Below, piece after piece: positions 11,441 to 23,339 of a DNA stretch of 64,000 nucleotides. Origin of the DNA: Onchidella celtica (taxonomy: Eukaryota; Mollusca; Gastropoda; Systellommatophora; Onchidiidae); contig OZ007569.1 of the NCBI GenBank assembly GCA_963931925.1, forward strand, positions 42,998,521 through 43,062,520. The letters are read 5' to 3'. The notes under the pieces were generated by a model. It saw nothing but the letters and a program-made list of their open reading frames with translations. It was not told the origin of the DNA and did not search any database. Every line of letters starts with the position of its first letter. Position 1 is the stretch's first letter. The translations under genes were made by a program, and so were the position numbers.

Positions 11441-14280
11441 TCTGATTTTACTTCAAGTAAGCATTGCTGCTACCCTTGCATTTTTAACACTGCAAATACA
11501 GAAACAAAAGCTAATCCACGAATTTATTACGATGTTTTAATTTGCAGATTCTAGCCGCGATGCGTTATCTCTCTTCATAATAAAGGTGACTATTTTGTTG
11601 CCTTGGCAATGTTATGCGAGTCTGAATGAGAGGTGACCCGCGATAGCAGAAAGTTAGGTGGAAAAATATAATTGCTATAATGACGAGCAATGGCCATGGC
11701 GGCCCACGATAGCGCTTAGCAAATTGCATAGTCGAAAAAATTTAATAAAATAAATGACGATTCTGGGTCAGAAGCAACTGCGACAACAGAATGCGTGTCC
11801 ACCAAAACAATGGAGAGGTCAGTTGCCTGGTGACTTCTGTCCGCAAAGGCAAATGTGCGGGCTCATCTTTTGTGTCTTAATTTTAAATGGCGAATGCAGT
11901 AGGTATTCAAAAATTGTCACGAATTTGTTTTTTGTGAATTCTTTCAATCAGTGCTTTGTTCATCAAAATTGTGAAGTCACTATGCACTCCCAACATCAGA
12001 GTACATTGATGACACAGTTTTTAATTTTTAACTAAAAAAAAAAAAGGCGGGTTATTTTCTGGATACGAAACGGGTCCGATATCTTCAAATGGTGGGTAAA
12101 TTTACGTCGTTGTTTTTCTTCTTTCCACCAAATATTACGATTTTCGTTCCACATTCTACCTCTGTGTATCTAAATAATATTTATATCATCCTTACAGTGT
12201 AAACTGAGTGGATCCGATTTCCTCTCCGTTCCCGCTTGTCCTCAGCTTGACCTTTAGTCCCAGTTGCCGAATCACCGGAAGCGTCTCAATATTTCATCAT
12301 CGCAGACAGAGTGCGTCAGTTTCCCTTTCGTGTCCCTTCCCTACCACTCCCAGTTGCTGAACCGATCACGAAGATTTTATCTCGCAATTAAAATTTCTTC
12401 CAGTTTCCTTCCAGCAATTTCATTACTACACACGACCTAGCTAGGTACGCCATGAGTTACAATGGATTCCGGTTCACAAAACGAACCTCCTATTGCTGCG
12501 GTTCAAATAATACAACCTCTGTATGACAAAAGTGATGACAATTATTCAAATTGAGTGTACATCACAAAAGATGATGATATTCACCGAATTCCTCTCTTCG
12601 TTGAAATATACTGTGAGTCCAGTAACGTCTTGTATGGCGTCTTCTTTTCACCCAAAACAAAAACAATAGTTGCAAAGTTTCCATTGTTCTGAGATTAAAA
12701 GACTGGTGTGTCCCGTCAGTTCTTACCTCTAGCCCAATGTTCACGAGCGGAGAGCAAGCTGAATCAAAAACGTGCAGCATTCGTTTTCCTGCCATTTTAC
12801 GCCCATTCAGTTAAGGGTTGCGACACGAAGAGGAATCTAAATCGGACCCACTCAGTTCACACGTTAAAACATCGTTTTTCACCGCAGCGCCTGGTACCGG
12901 TACTGATCTTTCTCTCACTCTCAGGATCCCCACCTACTTGAGCAAGTGCAGAGAACTGGTCGACCATTGTATAACCAACTGGCACTTTTTTTCTTTTTTT
13001 TTTTAAATTTGGGCACAAGCCTAACTGCCCGTGATTTCAGAGTTTTTGTCGCTTGTGGTGACGACATAAATTCATTTTTTTGGTTTTCAAAAACCCCGAG
13101 TAATAAATCGTCCCACGATTCTAATCAAAGACACGTTAAGAGAATGTGTAGACCATCTCAAGCACATCCGAAGAAGGCACTATGCCTGTGGTCCATGAAA
13201 GAATTATTTTCTGACGAGGACCTACAAAGCAACCTGTCCTCTCTGAGGCAGACAGATCTAAAACTTGATTTAATAACTTTTTTTTATACTCGTCTACGAA
13301 ACTTTTTCCAGATCTATACTAAAGAACATTTTTTTTAGAATTTACCGAAGTGTTAAAGTTAGTTACATAAATGTATTTAATTCTATGTTAAACTTGACAG
13401 CTCTGAATACGAAACAAAAACATGTGCCCAAATACTGAAATAGACTGTGAAGAGTGCAAAGTGGGTGTTATCGTGCCGACGCATCGTAAAACTCGAACTG
13501 AAAGTATAATCCAAAGAGGAAGAGGCTGTCTTCACAATGGTTTAAATCTCTCTTCAATCCGGTCGCAGTGAATGATTACATTTTGTATTTTTTTTTTTCA
13601 TTAACAAATGAGATTTCTGGCATCCTAGGTTGTTTTTTTTTTTTTTGGAATATCCATTTTTACATAAAGTGTTTCACTATTGAATAATGATCCATCGTCC
13701 GGGTCAGAGACTCAGAAACGCGATCTCCTCTGAGGTCAGGTGTTATCTTCTGACCAACCTTATAAAAATTCACTTTATTCATTTTGTTTTTTTAATCAGT
13801 TGTTAATAAAAGTCACTTAGATTGTTACTACAGTATTTACAATGGTGACCCAGGTAAAAAGCGTCCTCTCACTAGTAAAGATACAGCATCTTCCTTATTG
13901 CCCGTAATTACTGAGCCAAATCGTTATTAATGATTGTAATATAATTTGTCAGTTACTTAGAGATTTTTCTTATTCATTTTCACACAAATTTGCAGAATTT
14001 TTGCTCGTCCATTTTCTGCGTTTTTATATATTTTAGTAATTATTGTAGGCGATCTAGGGTGACCAAGTAGTTTTTTTTTTGTTACAGGATGATATTCAAA
14101 TGTGTTTGACAGCGTTTGTGAATGTGAATTTTTAAGGTTCTTTATATCCTGCTATGAGAATAGATCTTTTAATTCCAATTAATTTTGAGTGGTCTATCTT
14201 TGCAGGCAAATTCATTTTTTTGTTTTGTTTTTGAAAATGGCCAAAATTTCACTTTTTGTCCCCCCCCATTTATAAATTTT
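11441..14280. other. No gene recognised
   Basis: Several short open frames with poly-T or poly-A content (11754-12035, 12708-13338) show no family signature. Long T runs occur near 12986, 13589 and 13635. Confidence 0.5.
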
Positions 14281-14286
14281 GCAATA

Positions 14287-14476
14287 TATACCGTAGTCTA
14301 TATGTATCTGCACTGAAGCCATTTTTGTACTCATCAAAAACTAGTATTTGTAAAAAGTCTTCTCCCCCCCCCCCCCCCCTTTGTATACCGTAGTCTATAT
14401 GTATCTGCACTGAAGCCATTTTTGTACTCATCAAAAACTAGTATTTGTAAAAAGTCTTCTCCCCCCCCCCCCCTTT
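14287..14476 (+). repeat. Tandem duplication of ~97 bp ending in poly-C
   Basis: Two near-identical units (about 14287-14380 and 14384-14474) each run from TATACCGTAGTCTATATGTA through CACTGAAGCCATTTTTGTAC to AAAAAGTCTTCT and a run of 12 or more C. The poly-C lengths differ between the units. Confidence 0.85.
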
Positions 14477-14875
14477 GTATACATTACATAAAGCTGGGAG
14501 CAAGCCACATAACCTTCGGTTTTTTGTGTGTATGTGCGTGCGCTTCTTCTGAGCATGTAGCGTTTACAGGATTTTGTGTGCATTGTGCGCATGATATGAT
14601 TTTTGCCCCCCCCCCCAAAAAAGGGGGGGGGGGGTGGTTAACCATTGTCATGCACAGAAGCAGGAGGTTTCCTTTTTTTTTTTTGTAATGCAGTACGCAA
14701 ACATTTCTGAAGGAGTTTTTGCCCTGGTTATTTTCGTGATCCAGTTATAGAGCATGAACTAGTTTCTTTTCATCCATTACTATTACTCCAATCCGAATTT
14801 TAAATATTTTTCAGTTCATGATTTAAAAGCCGACATTTGATTTAGTTTCCTTCCCTACTTTTGGCAAATTAATGA

Positions 14876-15090
14876 TTTTTCATGTGCTCATGGCTTCGAG
14901 ATTTTTTTTTCTTTAGCAATACAAATTGCACACCGAATCCACCCTTGATACTTTGACACACAATGGAGAATCTCTCTAGAAATTGTGGTGAATTCAGCAC
15001 AGCCCAAAAATGGAGTTGAGATAGAACCCTGTCCTTATAGGACAGCGATTTGATGACAACTGTTCCCTCTAACTCTAGCCGTGTGCGTGA
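14876..15090. repeat. Interspersed repeat shared with 28566-28740
   Basis: Both contain a T-rich tract, TTTAGCAATAC, ACACACCGAAT, ACACTTTG or GATACTTTGACACACA, and TGGAGA, in the same order with about 70 percent similarity by eye. Family unknown. Confidence 0.45.
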
Positions 15091-15148
15091 GCAACCAGTG
15101 TACAAAGGAAATGTACTTGCGAGTAGCTTGAATAGTAAGTATATGTCA

Positions 15149-16178
15149 CAGTGGGAATTAGAATCCAGGGGAATTTTGAATTCCACTAGTGGAGATTAGA
15201 ATTCCAATCTGTCCTAGGTAAATTAGAATTCATTTGCACTGAAGAAATCCAAGTGGAGAATGGAATTCTAATCTCTCCTAGGGCAGATTGGAATCCAAAT
15301 TCTAGTTGAGATTAGAATCATGGTTTCAATTCACACAGTAGAAATGGAAGACGAAACTTAACACTGATCACAGAGAACAGAGGTTTGCTGCAAGACTATA
15401 ACTATTTACTTGCAGCAAAAAGGCAAGCTTCTTGATACCAAAAGAAAGTTCACGAACTCCAAGTATCATACTCTGTTGGTGACACGGTTGGGGTAAATAT
15501 CCATCAGGCCGATAGAACAAACACTGACGCACGTCTTCTGCCATGCAAAGTAATGGAGAAGAAGTTGCAAGACCCAGACTGCCAAATGTTTAAACTGTAC
15601 AGTACAGCCGGGATAATTAAAAACTGGTTTACATGTGTGGGACTTTGTTGACATGAAATCCGTGGAATTCCCTGAATTAAACGACTTGGCAGTGAAGAAC
15701 CTATGTGAAGTAACTCTCATTCAAGCTTCACGTCAAGCGACAGGCTGGCAAGCACCTGGAGCATCGAAAAAAACCGTGTGCAAATGCAAGAGCTCATGCA
15801 ATATGAAACGATGTTGTTGCCGCAAAGCAGGAATTGCATGTAGCACAAAGTGCCACCCAGGCAGTAGTTCTTTCACAAATAATTAACATTTAAGTATCGC
15901 TAACAAACAAGAGTTATTCTAAAGTTGGTCATATATTGATCCTGCAGTGGAGGGACAACGCCTAGGTTCAAGGTTCAAGGTTCAAAATACTGGTGAATTG
16001 AAACCATGATTCTAATCTCAACTAGAATTTGGATTCCAATCTACCCTAGGAGAGATTAGAATTCCATTCTCCACATGGGTTTCTTCAGTGCAAATGAGAA
16101 TTCTAATTTACCCTAGGACAGATTGGAATTCTAATCACTAGTGGAATTCAAAATTCCCCTGGATTCTAATTCCCACTG
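15149..16178. mobile_element. DNA-transposon-like element with 186-bp inverted repeats
   Basis: The arms at 15149-15334 and 15993-16178 are the same length and near-perfect reverse complements. They start CAGTGGGAATTAGAATCC and end GGATTCTAATTCCCACTG. The 658-bp interior carries a short reading frame with a cysteine cluster (see 15635-15886). No clear target-site duplication is visible; flanking ATATGT/ACATAT may be part of the inverted repeat. The structure fits a non-autonomous cut-and-paste or foldback element. The superfamily is not determined. Confidence 0.8.
15635..15886 (+). CDS. Small ORF with CXC (tesmin/TSO1-like) cysteine cluster inside the inverted-repeat element
   Basis: The 83-codon frame ends with C-K-C-x3-C-x3-R-C-C-C-R-K-A-G-x2-C-x3-CH. 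This CXC-type zinc-binding cluster occurs at the C-terminus of integrase-like proteins of some invertebrate DNA transposons and in TSO1/tesmin proteins. It is probably the leftover 3' end of a transposase gene captured between the inverted repeats. No DDE core is present, so the element cannot move itself. Upstream coding continuity was not found. Confidence 0.5.
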   Translation: MWDFVDMKSVEFPELNDLAVKNLCEVTLIQASRQATGWQAPGASKKTVCKCKSSCNMKRCCCRKAGIACSTKCHPGSSSFTNN

Positions 16179-16560
16179 ACATATATATATGTAATATATA
16201 ATTAGAAGAAAATCTTTCGATACTTCTTACTTTGGTTCACTGAATGCAGTCATACTTCTGTTATGCCAATACAGTTCCACATGTGTTAGGCACGAGTTTT
16301 CATTCACAAAAGCATTCAGTGCCCACATTTGGCTCAAGGAAAAAATGCATTTTTGCGCACTCTGACGACCAAAAATTTAGGGGGAACGTTGGTGACAACT
16401 CGGGGTGAATGAACTGGTGTGAATGAATCGTTGTGATATATGTGCCCATGTGGTGTAATAAGTTAAGCTGAAAATCCATATAATTATTAGACGTCAAGAG
16501 GAAACCGAAACGACACCGAGATCAAATGAATCGCGCCAATGCAAATTACAAAAAACGTGA
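16179..16560. other. No gene recognised
   Basis: AT-rich DNA with a short TA repeat at 16180-16200. Confidence 0.5.
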
Positions 16561-16562
16561 AC

Positions 16563-16733
16563 GAAGAAGCGAACGACAACCGAAGCAGCGAACGACGACC
16601 GAAGCAGCGAACGACAACCGTAGCAGCGAACGACAACCGAAGCAGCGAACGGCAACCGAAGCAGCAAACGACAACCGAAGCAGCGAACGACAACCGAAGC
16701 AGCGACCGACAACCGAAGAAGCGAACGACAACA
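16563..16733 (+). repeat. 19-bp minisatellite, about 9 units
   Basis: The unit is gaagcagcgaacgacaacc with point variants (cgacgacc, gtagcagc, acggcaac, gcaaacg, gcgaccg). Nineteen is not a multiple of three, so the three + frames all read similar SERQPKQRTTTEAANDN-like peptides in turn. These open frames are artefacts of the repeat, as are those on the - strand. Confidence 0.9.
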
Positions 16734-16739
16734 GGTACC

Positions 16740-18187
16740 ACCACCGATACCGACCTGTATTTCACGACGGTGTCAGACATGGATTTTCAACTTTTACTTT
16801 CTTCGTTCCTTGAAATAAAATTTTACAGAAAACAAACCACAAAGACAAACTATGAAGCACACACGCACACACACACAAAAGAAAAACTCGTAGCATCCAG
16901 AAATATAATATAGGCATATGTTGGGCTTTCATATTTCTGGATTAAGATTTGGATGAAAATAGCAAAAAACCTTTAATTCAAGTGAAAACATTGCAGCAAG
17001 AAGCCAAAGTGTGCGTTCAATTTTGGCGCCTCCTCAGCCCTTCCCTCCCCCCCCTCCAATCTGCCTCCCCCTCCCCTTGTACACGTTACACATATGCTTG
17101 GCTTTGACCCCCATCCCCAGTATGAGCACACAGCCATTAAAAAATAATGTTGCAAGTCCGTGATAAAGCCGTGATGTTTTGAAGCTTTTTGAAGCTTTAA
17201 ATGGTATTTTGTATCCAGTTCTTCACTGGTTCACGAGTAACAGCCCGTATTTAATTTTTGTGTTTGATTCATATGATCCTACAACCTTTTTTTTTGTTAC
17301 TGTTGAAAAAAACAATTCAAATACAAATAATACCAAATATTTTCATTCAGTACTGTAAGTGAAAATAGAACGCATGCTTCACACAACCCCCACTTTATGG
17401 GTGGCCTCCTATGATAAATATAACAAATATTTCATTTCAAGTGAAAACACTGCAGCATTGAGGAGCAGCCACTGCTCTGAGTGTTGTATTCTCTGCCAGT
17501 AGTCCGCAAGTCCATGTTATCTCGTTGGGTGGAACTTGCTTTATCGGTCCATTATGGCCTTTCTCAGCCCTCTCTGTGACAACATTTAGCTTCTTGACTG
17601 GAAAAAGCACAGGCCTAGATTAACAGATTTCGTGACCCGAGAATGACAAGGATTCTATCTGCCTCTAAAAATGTATGTCGCACAGAACATTCTTAGCAGA
17701 GTTCTAAGCTGTGGGTGCTGGCACGGGCACACACGTATTGCGACCGCCGCACAAAGAAAAGTAATGCGTGTGTGAAAGGTCAGTTACCTAAAGCAATGAC
17801 GTATTAAATTTTATATACTGAAAGAAACTAAACAAAGTAGTTCAAAAGTGTGGAATAAAATCTTTGCTAAATCCTTTACCTCGTAAAATGCAATCCTATT
17901 TATATTGCATTAAAACATGCCAATGCAGTTTTATTAGCAATGACAAATTGTCAAAATTATCTTGGGGAACAATTTCAAGTTTACATTTAGGCAAACATTC
18001 CATGCACACATACTCAAGAGGAAAAAAGGGCGCACACTGATAAAACTTAGAGGGAACCTTGATTCTCAGATCACGATTTGCTCATGCTAATTAATAAATA
18101 ATAAATAATATAGTAAATACAGGTAATATTCTATTTAATCTTTAACAAAACGTCTAAAATTACAATAGCAACAAATCATAGAAACTA
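16740..18187. other. No gene recognised
   Basis: The stretch contains a CA-rich patch near 16858-16877 and C-rich strings near 17040-17080. It also has two loose copies of a TTCAAGTGAAAACA-TGCAGCA motif, near 16976-17000 and 17435-17455, indicating an old repeat. Confidence 0.45.
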
Positions 18188-18420
18188 CAGGGTGTCTCAA
18201 AAAAACAACAACAACCGTATTCACTATTAAACTGTTTGATGTTTGCAAACCTATTGAACTGCGTTGTCATCGTGTGTGACTCAAAACGGCTATCACTTTG
18301 AAAACAAGCAATAACTCAAACATCTGTCCTCTTTAATTTGAATTACAAATCCTGACGATCTTAAATGACACTGAATAAATAAATATTCAGAGTGTGTATA
18401 CATTTTTGTGAGACACCCTG
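18188..18420. mobile_element. Mariner-like MITE, 233 bp, TA flanks
   Basis: The terminal inverted repeats are CAGGGTGTCTCA-AAAA at the left and TTTTTGTGAGACACCCTG at the right, flanked on both sides by TA (18186-18187 and 18421-18422). It has no coding capacity. TA duplication and CAGGGTGTC ends are typical of Tc1/mariner-derived MITEs. Confidence 0.8.
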
Positions 18421-18422
18421 TA

Positions 18423-19474
18423 TTTTCAAAGCACAAGACAGACTATACAATCATGTTAACTCTTGCTGGACAAGGACGTAAATTATAAACTGTACAATTA
18501 TTTTAGAAATATTTGTACCAGCTAACTATAATCTGAATCTTTAATGTACCTAATGAGTCGCGACATCAGCTGATTTCACGTTATCTGTAGTAAAGAACAC
18601 ATAACATACCTAAGATCTGGTGGCCCATAGTGCACTGAAATAAATCTGTTTTGCCTGGGGTTTGTACGCTATGGATTTAATAAACCTCTCGCGCATTGGC
18701 AGGATTGAAACAAATCTGTCTTGCATGTTAATTCAAAGGGAAGTTCAAGTCTGAGTAAAAACCCAGGCAAAATAGACTTTTCGGTGTCACCACGCAATGA
18801 AAACATACCTGACATGTCGCCGTCTACGATGTTTGTGTGTGTGCAGTGTCGCTGAATCCCTGTGCTATTCAAATCATTCAATACACCATCTTTGTTAAGT
18901 TAGAATTAGAGTCCTCTGAAGTCATGGCTTGCAGGATATCAGGCGCTGATTGCGCCATTGGGCAACATAAAAAAAATATCCACAAAAAAAAAAAAAATTA
19001 TCCACAAAAAAAACAAAAAAACAACCAAACAAACTGGCCGAAAAGGAAAATGGCGAAAAAACTGACCATGACCACAGCTTTTCCAGCGAAAATGGGTGAT
19101 CGAAAGGTACAGCTAATTTCATTTTTCCTACAATTTAAATTTTTTCCGTGATTTAGTTTTCAGTCCAGTATGCAAAGTGGGCCAAAATCTCTGACCATTA
19201 TTTTATTAACAGTTTTATTACAACCGAAACACGAATTTCTTCGCCATTTTACCTTTACAGCGGCAATTACTGAAACAATTTACGAAACTAAATTTATTTA
19301 TTGCAATCAAGTGAAGAAAATATCAATGGAGCATAAAACAGAATGTGTACACACAAAATGCATTCTCTGCCAGTCTGGAGTTCCCCCTCTGAAATTCCCA
19401 ATTCCTTCCCTGGCTATAACTTAGATTTCAAAATCTTCACCTGGGAGGTAAGTGCTCCCCCCTTCGAGAATCAC
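18423..19474. other. No gene recognised; A-rich microsatellite
   Basis: An A-rich stretch of repeated atccacaaaaaaa units lies at 18967-19030. Nothing else was recognised. Confidence 0.5.
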
Positions 19475-20005
19475 TGGGTGTGTCAATTTAACTTGTTGCA
19501 GGTTTTAACTTGCGGTTCCTGATTGGTAGTTAAACCAAAAAAAACAACAACAACTAGAAATAGACAGTGGTGTGAGAGGAGCTATGAAAACTGCTGTGGA
19601 GGAAGTAAAACAGCTGAGACAATGCTATAGAAAGCAAACCCAATCAAAATAGAAAACTTTCGAATTTCTCTTCCCTCCTACCCAGAAAATACATTGATAA
19701 TTCTGTCCCCCACTCACCACGATGAGTTGTTAAACTTGTACAGACTCATAGACCCCCCCCCCTCCCATTGACGACCTGGAACAATGAAAACAAATTAAGG
19801 CTGAAAACCAAGACCACACACACAGACAACTGAGATAAGACAAGAGAGACCAGAAAGCCAAACGATGCTGGATATTACAATGAGATATGTATAACACAAT
19901 GTACATTACATGATATTCAGTGAGATGCATCAGTTTTTCAGAACTGGAGTTAGGACTTTGCCAAGTAATTTTCGGGTTCGGAATTAACATTTGTCGCATC
20001 CTGAA
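19475..20005 (+). mobile_element. Interspersed repeat family R1 (longest copy)
   Basis: Positions 19475-19835 match 39296-39687 closely (TGTCAATTTAACTTGTTGCA, GGAGGAAGTAAAACAGCTGA, CAATCAAAATAGAAAACTTT). Positions about 19730-20005 match the reverse complement of 22285-22556. No inverted ends and no coding frame were seen; it is probably a non-autonomous element. A poly-C run sits inside at 19753-19764. Confidence 0.7.
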
Positions 20006-20590
20006 ATGAGTTTGCCTACCATAGAATGTTACAGTACCTATAAGGAAAAAGATTTAAAAAAAAAAAAAAAATTGCAATTCTTGGAACAAAGTTCCCGTGT
20101 CAAACAACTTGTAACAAATAAGTTTTTAAGCAATTGCATTGTTTAATTCTGTTTGTTTTACGAATTTCTTTTTCCGCTTTTTTCTTCCCTTTCTAATTAA
20201 TTCTTTTGTGATTTAAAGTTTCCTTGTTGTTTCTAGCTCGGTTTTTTTTTTTTTGCCAGATTTTAACTACTGAGAACAGGGTACGGAGCCAACCTTCCTC
20301 TATGGTTTGTTAAGGTCAATAGTGAACTTCATGCCCAAAGCGTACATAGTTAGGCAACATTTGTGTATTACATGTAGTTTGCTTTATAGACGCCACACAC
20401 ACTTTTTTCTTTTCATAACTTCGACTACCGGGCGGAGAGCCCAGCCATACCAAGCGCGTACCTGAGTGCATTCTGTATTTAGCTGATTGTAAATGGCAAT
20501 ATCATAGTCCCTGTAACTGGTAAAATTTTGTTTCATTACTGCACAGTGTTCCCCTCAGTCCGACCACCGAGCAGAGCCCAGTTGTGCAGA
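20006..20590. other. No gene recognised
   Basis: Contains A- and T-homopolymers (20056-20071, 20245-20256). No recognised protein or repeat. Confidence 0.45.
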
Positions 20591-20700
20591 TTAAGGTCGC
20601 TGTGCTTGTTGCACGTTAGCCGGACCGATATCATGAACAGATGTCGGGGGACGAAGATATTGATGTAGGCTACTGATATTGTCCATTTCCCACATGATCT

Positions 20701-20940
20701 GCACAACTTTTCTCAAACTTCGGCAACCAATTGGTAGATCAGCGGCACAAAGTCCGGATGGTTTACTATATTGTGCAGATAAACAGCCAGCACAGCACCA
20801 TGGTCCATGACAGATGGTCTGCACAACTTTTCTCAAACTTCGGCAACCAATTGGTAGATCAGCAGCGCAAAGTCCGGATGGTTTACTATATTGTGCAGAT
20901 AAACAGCCAGCACAGTACCGTGGTCCAAGACAAATGGCTA
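20701..20940 (+). repeat. 120-bp tandem duplication
   Basis: The units 20701-20820 and 20821-20940 are nearly identical: TCTGCACAACTTTTCTCAAA, GGCAACCAATTGGTAGATCA, then AAAGTCCGGATGGTTTACTA. Because 120 is divisible by three, the - strand stays open for 179 codons across 20591-21130. That frame repeats a 40-residue block and looks like translated repeat DNA. Confidence 0.85.
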
Positions 20941-20974
20941 AGTTGCTGTGGTACTCTGATAAAACACCGCAAGA

Positions 20975-21075
20975 CAGACTGGCTGAACTGTTAAGCCATC
21001 TGTTTTCCTTCCTGCTGGCAAGGCAGTTGGTGCTGTAACAAAGGTCACGGGTTCGATCCTCTACCGATTCATTTT
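20975..21075 (+). mobile_element. tRNA-derived SINE-like segment
   Basis: It has a perfect pol III A-box (TGGCTGAACTG, 20981-20991) and a near-consensus B-box (GGTTCGATCC, 21048-21057), followed by an A-rich stretch. The 56-base gap between the boxes is longer than in an ordinary tRNA, which argues for a SINE head or a decayed tRNA gene. Confidence 0.45.
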
Positions 21076-21130
21076 TAAAAAAAAATTCTTCTCGCTTCCA
21101 CTCCTGCGTTTCTGAGCACCAACCTGGCAT

Positions 21131-21907
21131 ACGCTTCTAAATGCCTCACTTTTTAAAAAAAGGTTCTCAATTTTATTGTCTTCATGTGGTCACTGAATCT
21201 TAGCATCAACGTCTGAGGGTGGCTCCGTGCTCTCCCTTCTCTCTACAACAAAATTTCAATAGTATATCGATTTTAACAATCTCTAATCAGACATTTCCAA
21301 TTACATAATAACCATATATGTTAACACTTTCATTTTGATAGAAACCTCCCTGTCTGTTTCATTTCGTGTCTTTCTATGCCTTCCCGCACTCTATAATAAA
21401 ATTTGATTGACTGGAAGACCATGCGCAGTCTTACCGCTTTCAGACGTATTTACGTATTTAACATTTTAATAGAACACCCCCCCCCCTCCTTCCCAAATGT
21501 TAAAAAAAATTGAGTACTGTTTAGTATCCATTTCCCAATCATAAGATTTCTCGCAGGCGAACGTAGGTTTTTGCTCTTCTGAGACATTTCGAATTATTTT
21601 ATGTTCATTTTTTTCTTTATTTCAATAGAAACTTCTCTATAGTGTGCTATTTCATACTTTTCATGTCTCGCCGACACGACTTCTCGAAAGTGAGCGATAC
21701 ACAGGCCGCAATGCTGAAGTTTTCTGACTGACCCGATGTAAAATCCAAACTCAAAACCCACCTACCCTCCCAAATCTCTCCTCCCCCCCCCCCTCCCGTA
21801 GCTGTGCACATTAAATTCCTCCCTGGATACAATTACTTCCACAGTCTGCCCAGGTTTATGTCGCAAATTGCTGTCAATAAAACGGGCACAAATGACTACA
21901 AGTATAT
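21131..21907. other. No gene recognised
   Basis: Contains poly-C runs at 21477-21486 and 21783-21793. No recognised coding sequence. Confidence 0.45.
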
Positions 21908-22261
21908 CAAGGGTCGGCAACTTTTCAAAGGAGAAGAGCCATTTTTGAGATTTTCAATAGAATTCAACTTGAGAGAGCAGCAGCAGGCATGAACTTTGTA
22001 AACCAGTATTTTCTATTTTTAAAAAAACAACTCATTTGGAGTTTTTATTTAATTTTTACCGGCAATTTGGTAAAAAAGATGAGTCATATTATTTCCATAG
22101 AATTCAACTTGAGAGGGCCGCAATGCATGAAGTTCGTAAACCATTATTTAAAAAAAAAACTAATTTGAAGTTTTTTTTTACCGACGATTTGGTGAAAAGA
22201 GCCACAGATGAAAGCTGAAAGAGATGCATGCCACCCGCAAACCCCTAGCTGCCGACCCCTG
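21908..22261. mobile_element. hAT-like MITE with internal duplication
   Basis: The ends are CAAGGGTCGGCAAC and GCTGCCGACCCCTG, matching the widespread hAT terminus CAGGGGTCGGCAAC. The 8-bp flanks (aagtatat and atctataa) are similar but not identical. Inside, a block of about 130 bp is present twice (from about 21958 and about 22098), each with AGAATTCAACTTGAGAG, TTTACCG-C-ATTTGGT and an A-rich tract. Confidence 0.7.
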
Positions 22262-22284
22262 ATCTATAATTATCATAGGCACTG

Positions 22285-22556
22285 TAACTACATTGGTGGT
22301 GGACAAACATTATTTGACAAATCCTAATTTCGAGCCCAGGAAGACCCGACAAAGCCCAAGCCTTGTTCTGAAAAACAGACATCTCACTACTTCTCATGCA
22401 ATGTACACGATGTTACACACACCTCACCATAATACCCGGCACCCTTTGACTTCCTGGCCGCCGCCTGTCTTATCTCAATCCCCTGTGGTTGTGGTAGTGA
22501 TTTTCAGTCGTCCGAATTTGCTGCATTGTTTCAGGTGGTCGAGAGGGGACGAAAGT
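22285..22556 (-). mobile_element. Family R1, diverged reverse copy
   Basis: The + strand here matches the reverse complement of 19730-20005: TCTGAAAAAC, ATCTCACT, ATGTACA, CTTTGACTTCCTGG, CTGTCTTATCTCA, TTTTCAG and TTTCAGGT. Similarity is about 70 percent by eye. Confidence 0.6.
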
Positions 22557-22619
22557 TTATGAGCATGCACAAGTTGAACAACCCAATACGAGGAGTGGGA
22601 AGCAGGAAATTATCCATGT

Positions 22620-23285
22620 TTTTCTGGGAGGGTAGGGGAGAGGAATTGGAAAGAGACAGGGACGGAGAGAACGAGAAATAGAGGGAAAAGAGAAAGAGGG
22701 GGAGAATAAAGATTGGGAGAGCGAGAGAAGGGGAGAGGAAGGGAGAAGGGAGGGAAAGTAGAGTGGAGGAGAGAGGGAGACAGGGGGGAGAATTTGGCGG
22801 GGGGGGGGGGGGGAGACGAAGAATTCCAGAGATCGGTTCATTTTGAATAAGGTTGAGAATGAGAGAAAGGGACAGGATGGAGAGAATGAGAAACAGGGAA
22901 AAAAGAAAGAGGGGAAGAATAAAGATTGGGAGAGAGAGAGAGAGAGAATAGGGAGAAGAGGGGAGGAAGAGAGGTGTGGTGGAGAGAGGGAGGATGAGGA
23001 ATTCGAAAGACCTATCCATTTTGATTAGGGTTGAGAAAGAGAGAAGGAGATGGCTTGGAAAGAACGAGAAACAGGGGAAAGACAACGAGAGGGGAAGAAT
23101 AAAGAGAGGGAGAGAGAGAAGGGCAGAGTAAGGGATAGAGGGGGTGCGGATGGGGAGTGAGGGGGGAGGAAGAGAGAGTGAAAGGAGAGAGAGGAGGGTG
23201 AGAGAGATGGAGGAGAATGAGGGCAGAGAGACGCGGGGGGAGGGGGGGAGAAGGGAGAGAGAAGGATGGAGGAGTGAGGGATAAA

Positions 23286-23317
<32 letters not shown>

Positions 23318-23330
23318 GAAAGAAAGCAGC
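22620..23330. repeat. 700-bp purine-only tract with internal ~190-bp periodicity
   Basis: The + strand is almost entirely A and G. Three related blocks (about 22620, 22840 and 23025 onward) share tcattttga-ta-ggttgaga, gagaaacaggg-aaa, and gaagaataaagattgggag or its variants, so the tract grew by segmental duplication of GA-rich DNA. The Ser/Leu/Pro-rich open frames on the - strand (for example 22531-23337) are composition artefacts. Confidence 0.9.
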
Positions 23331-23339
23331 TTTCCAATC

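Noticed and set aside
16487-16913. Arg/Gln/Thr-rich or Ser/Phe/Arg-rich proteins
   Set aside because: Frames of a 19-bp minisatellite read in every phase.
20591-21130. 179-residue minus-strand protein with a 40-residue repeat
   Set aside because: It is a translation of a 120-bp tandem duplication and a tRNA-like SINE segment; no protein family resemblance.
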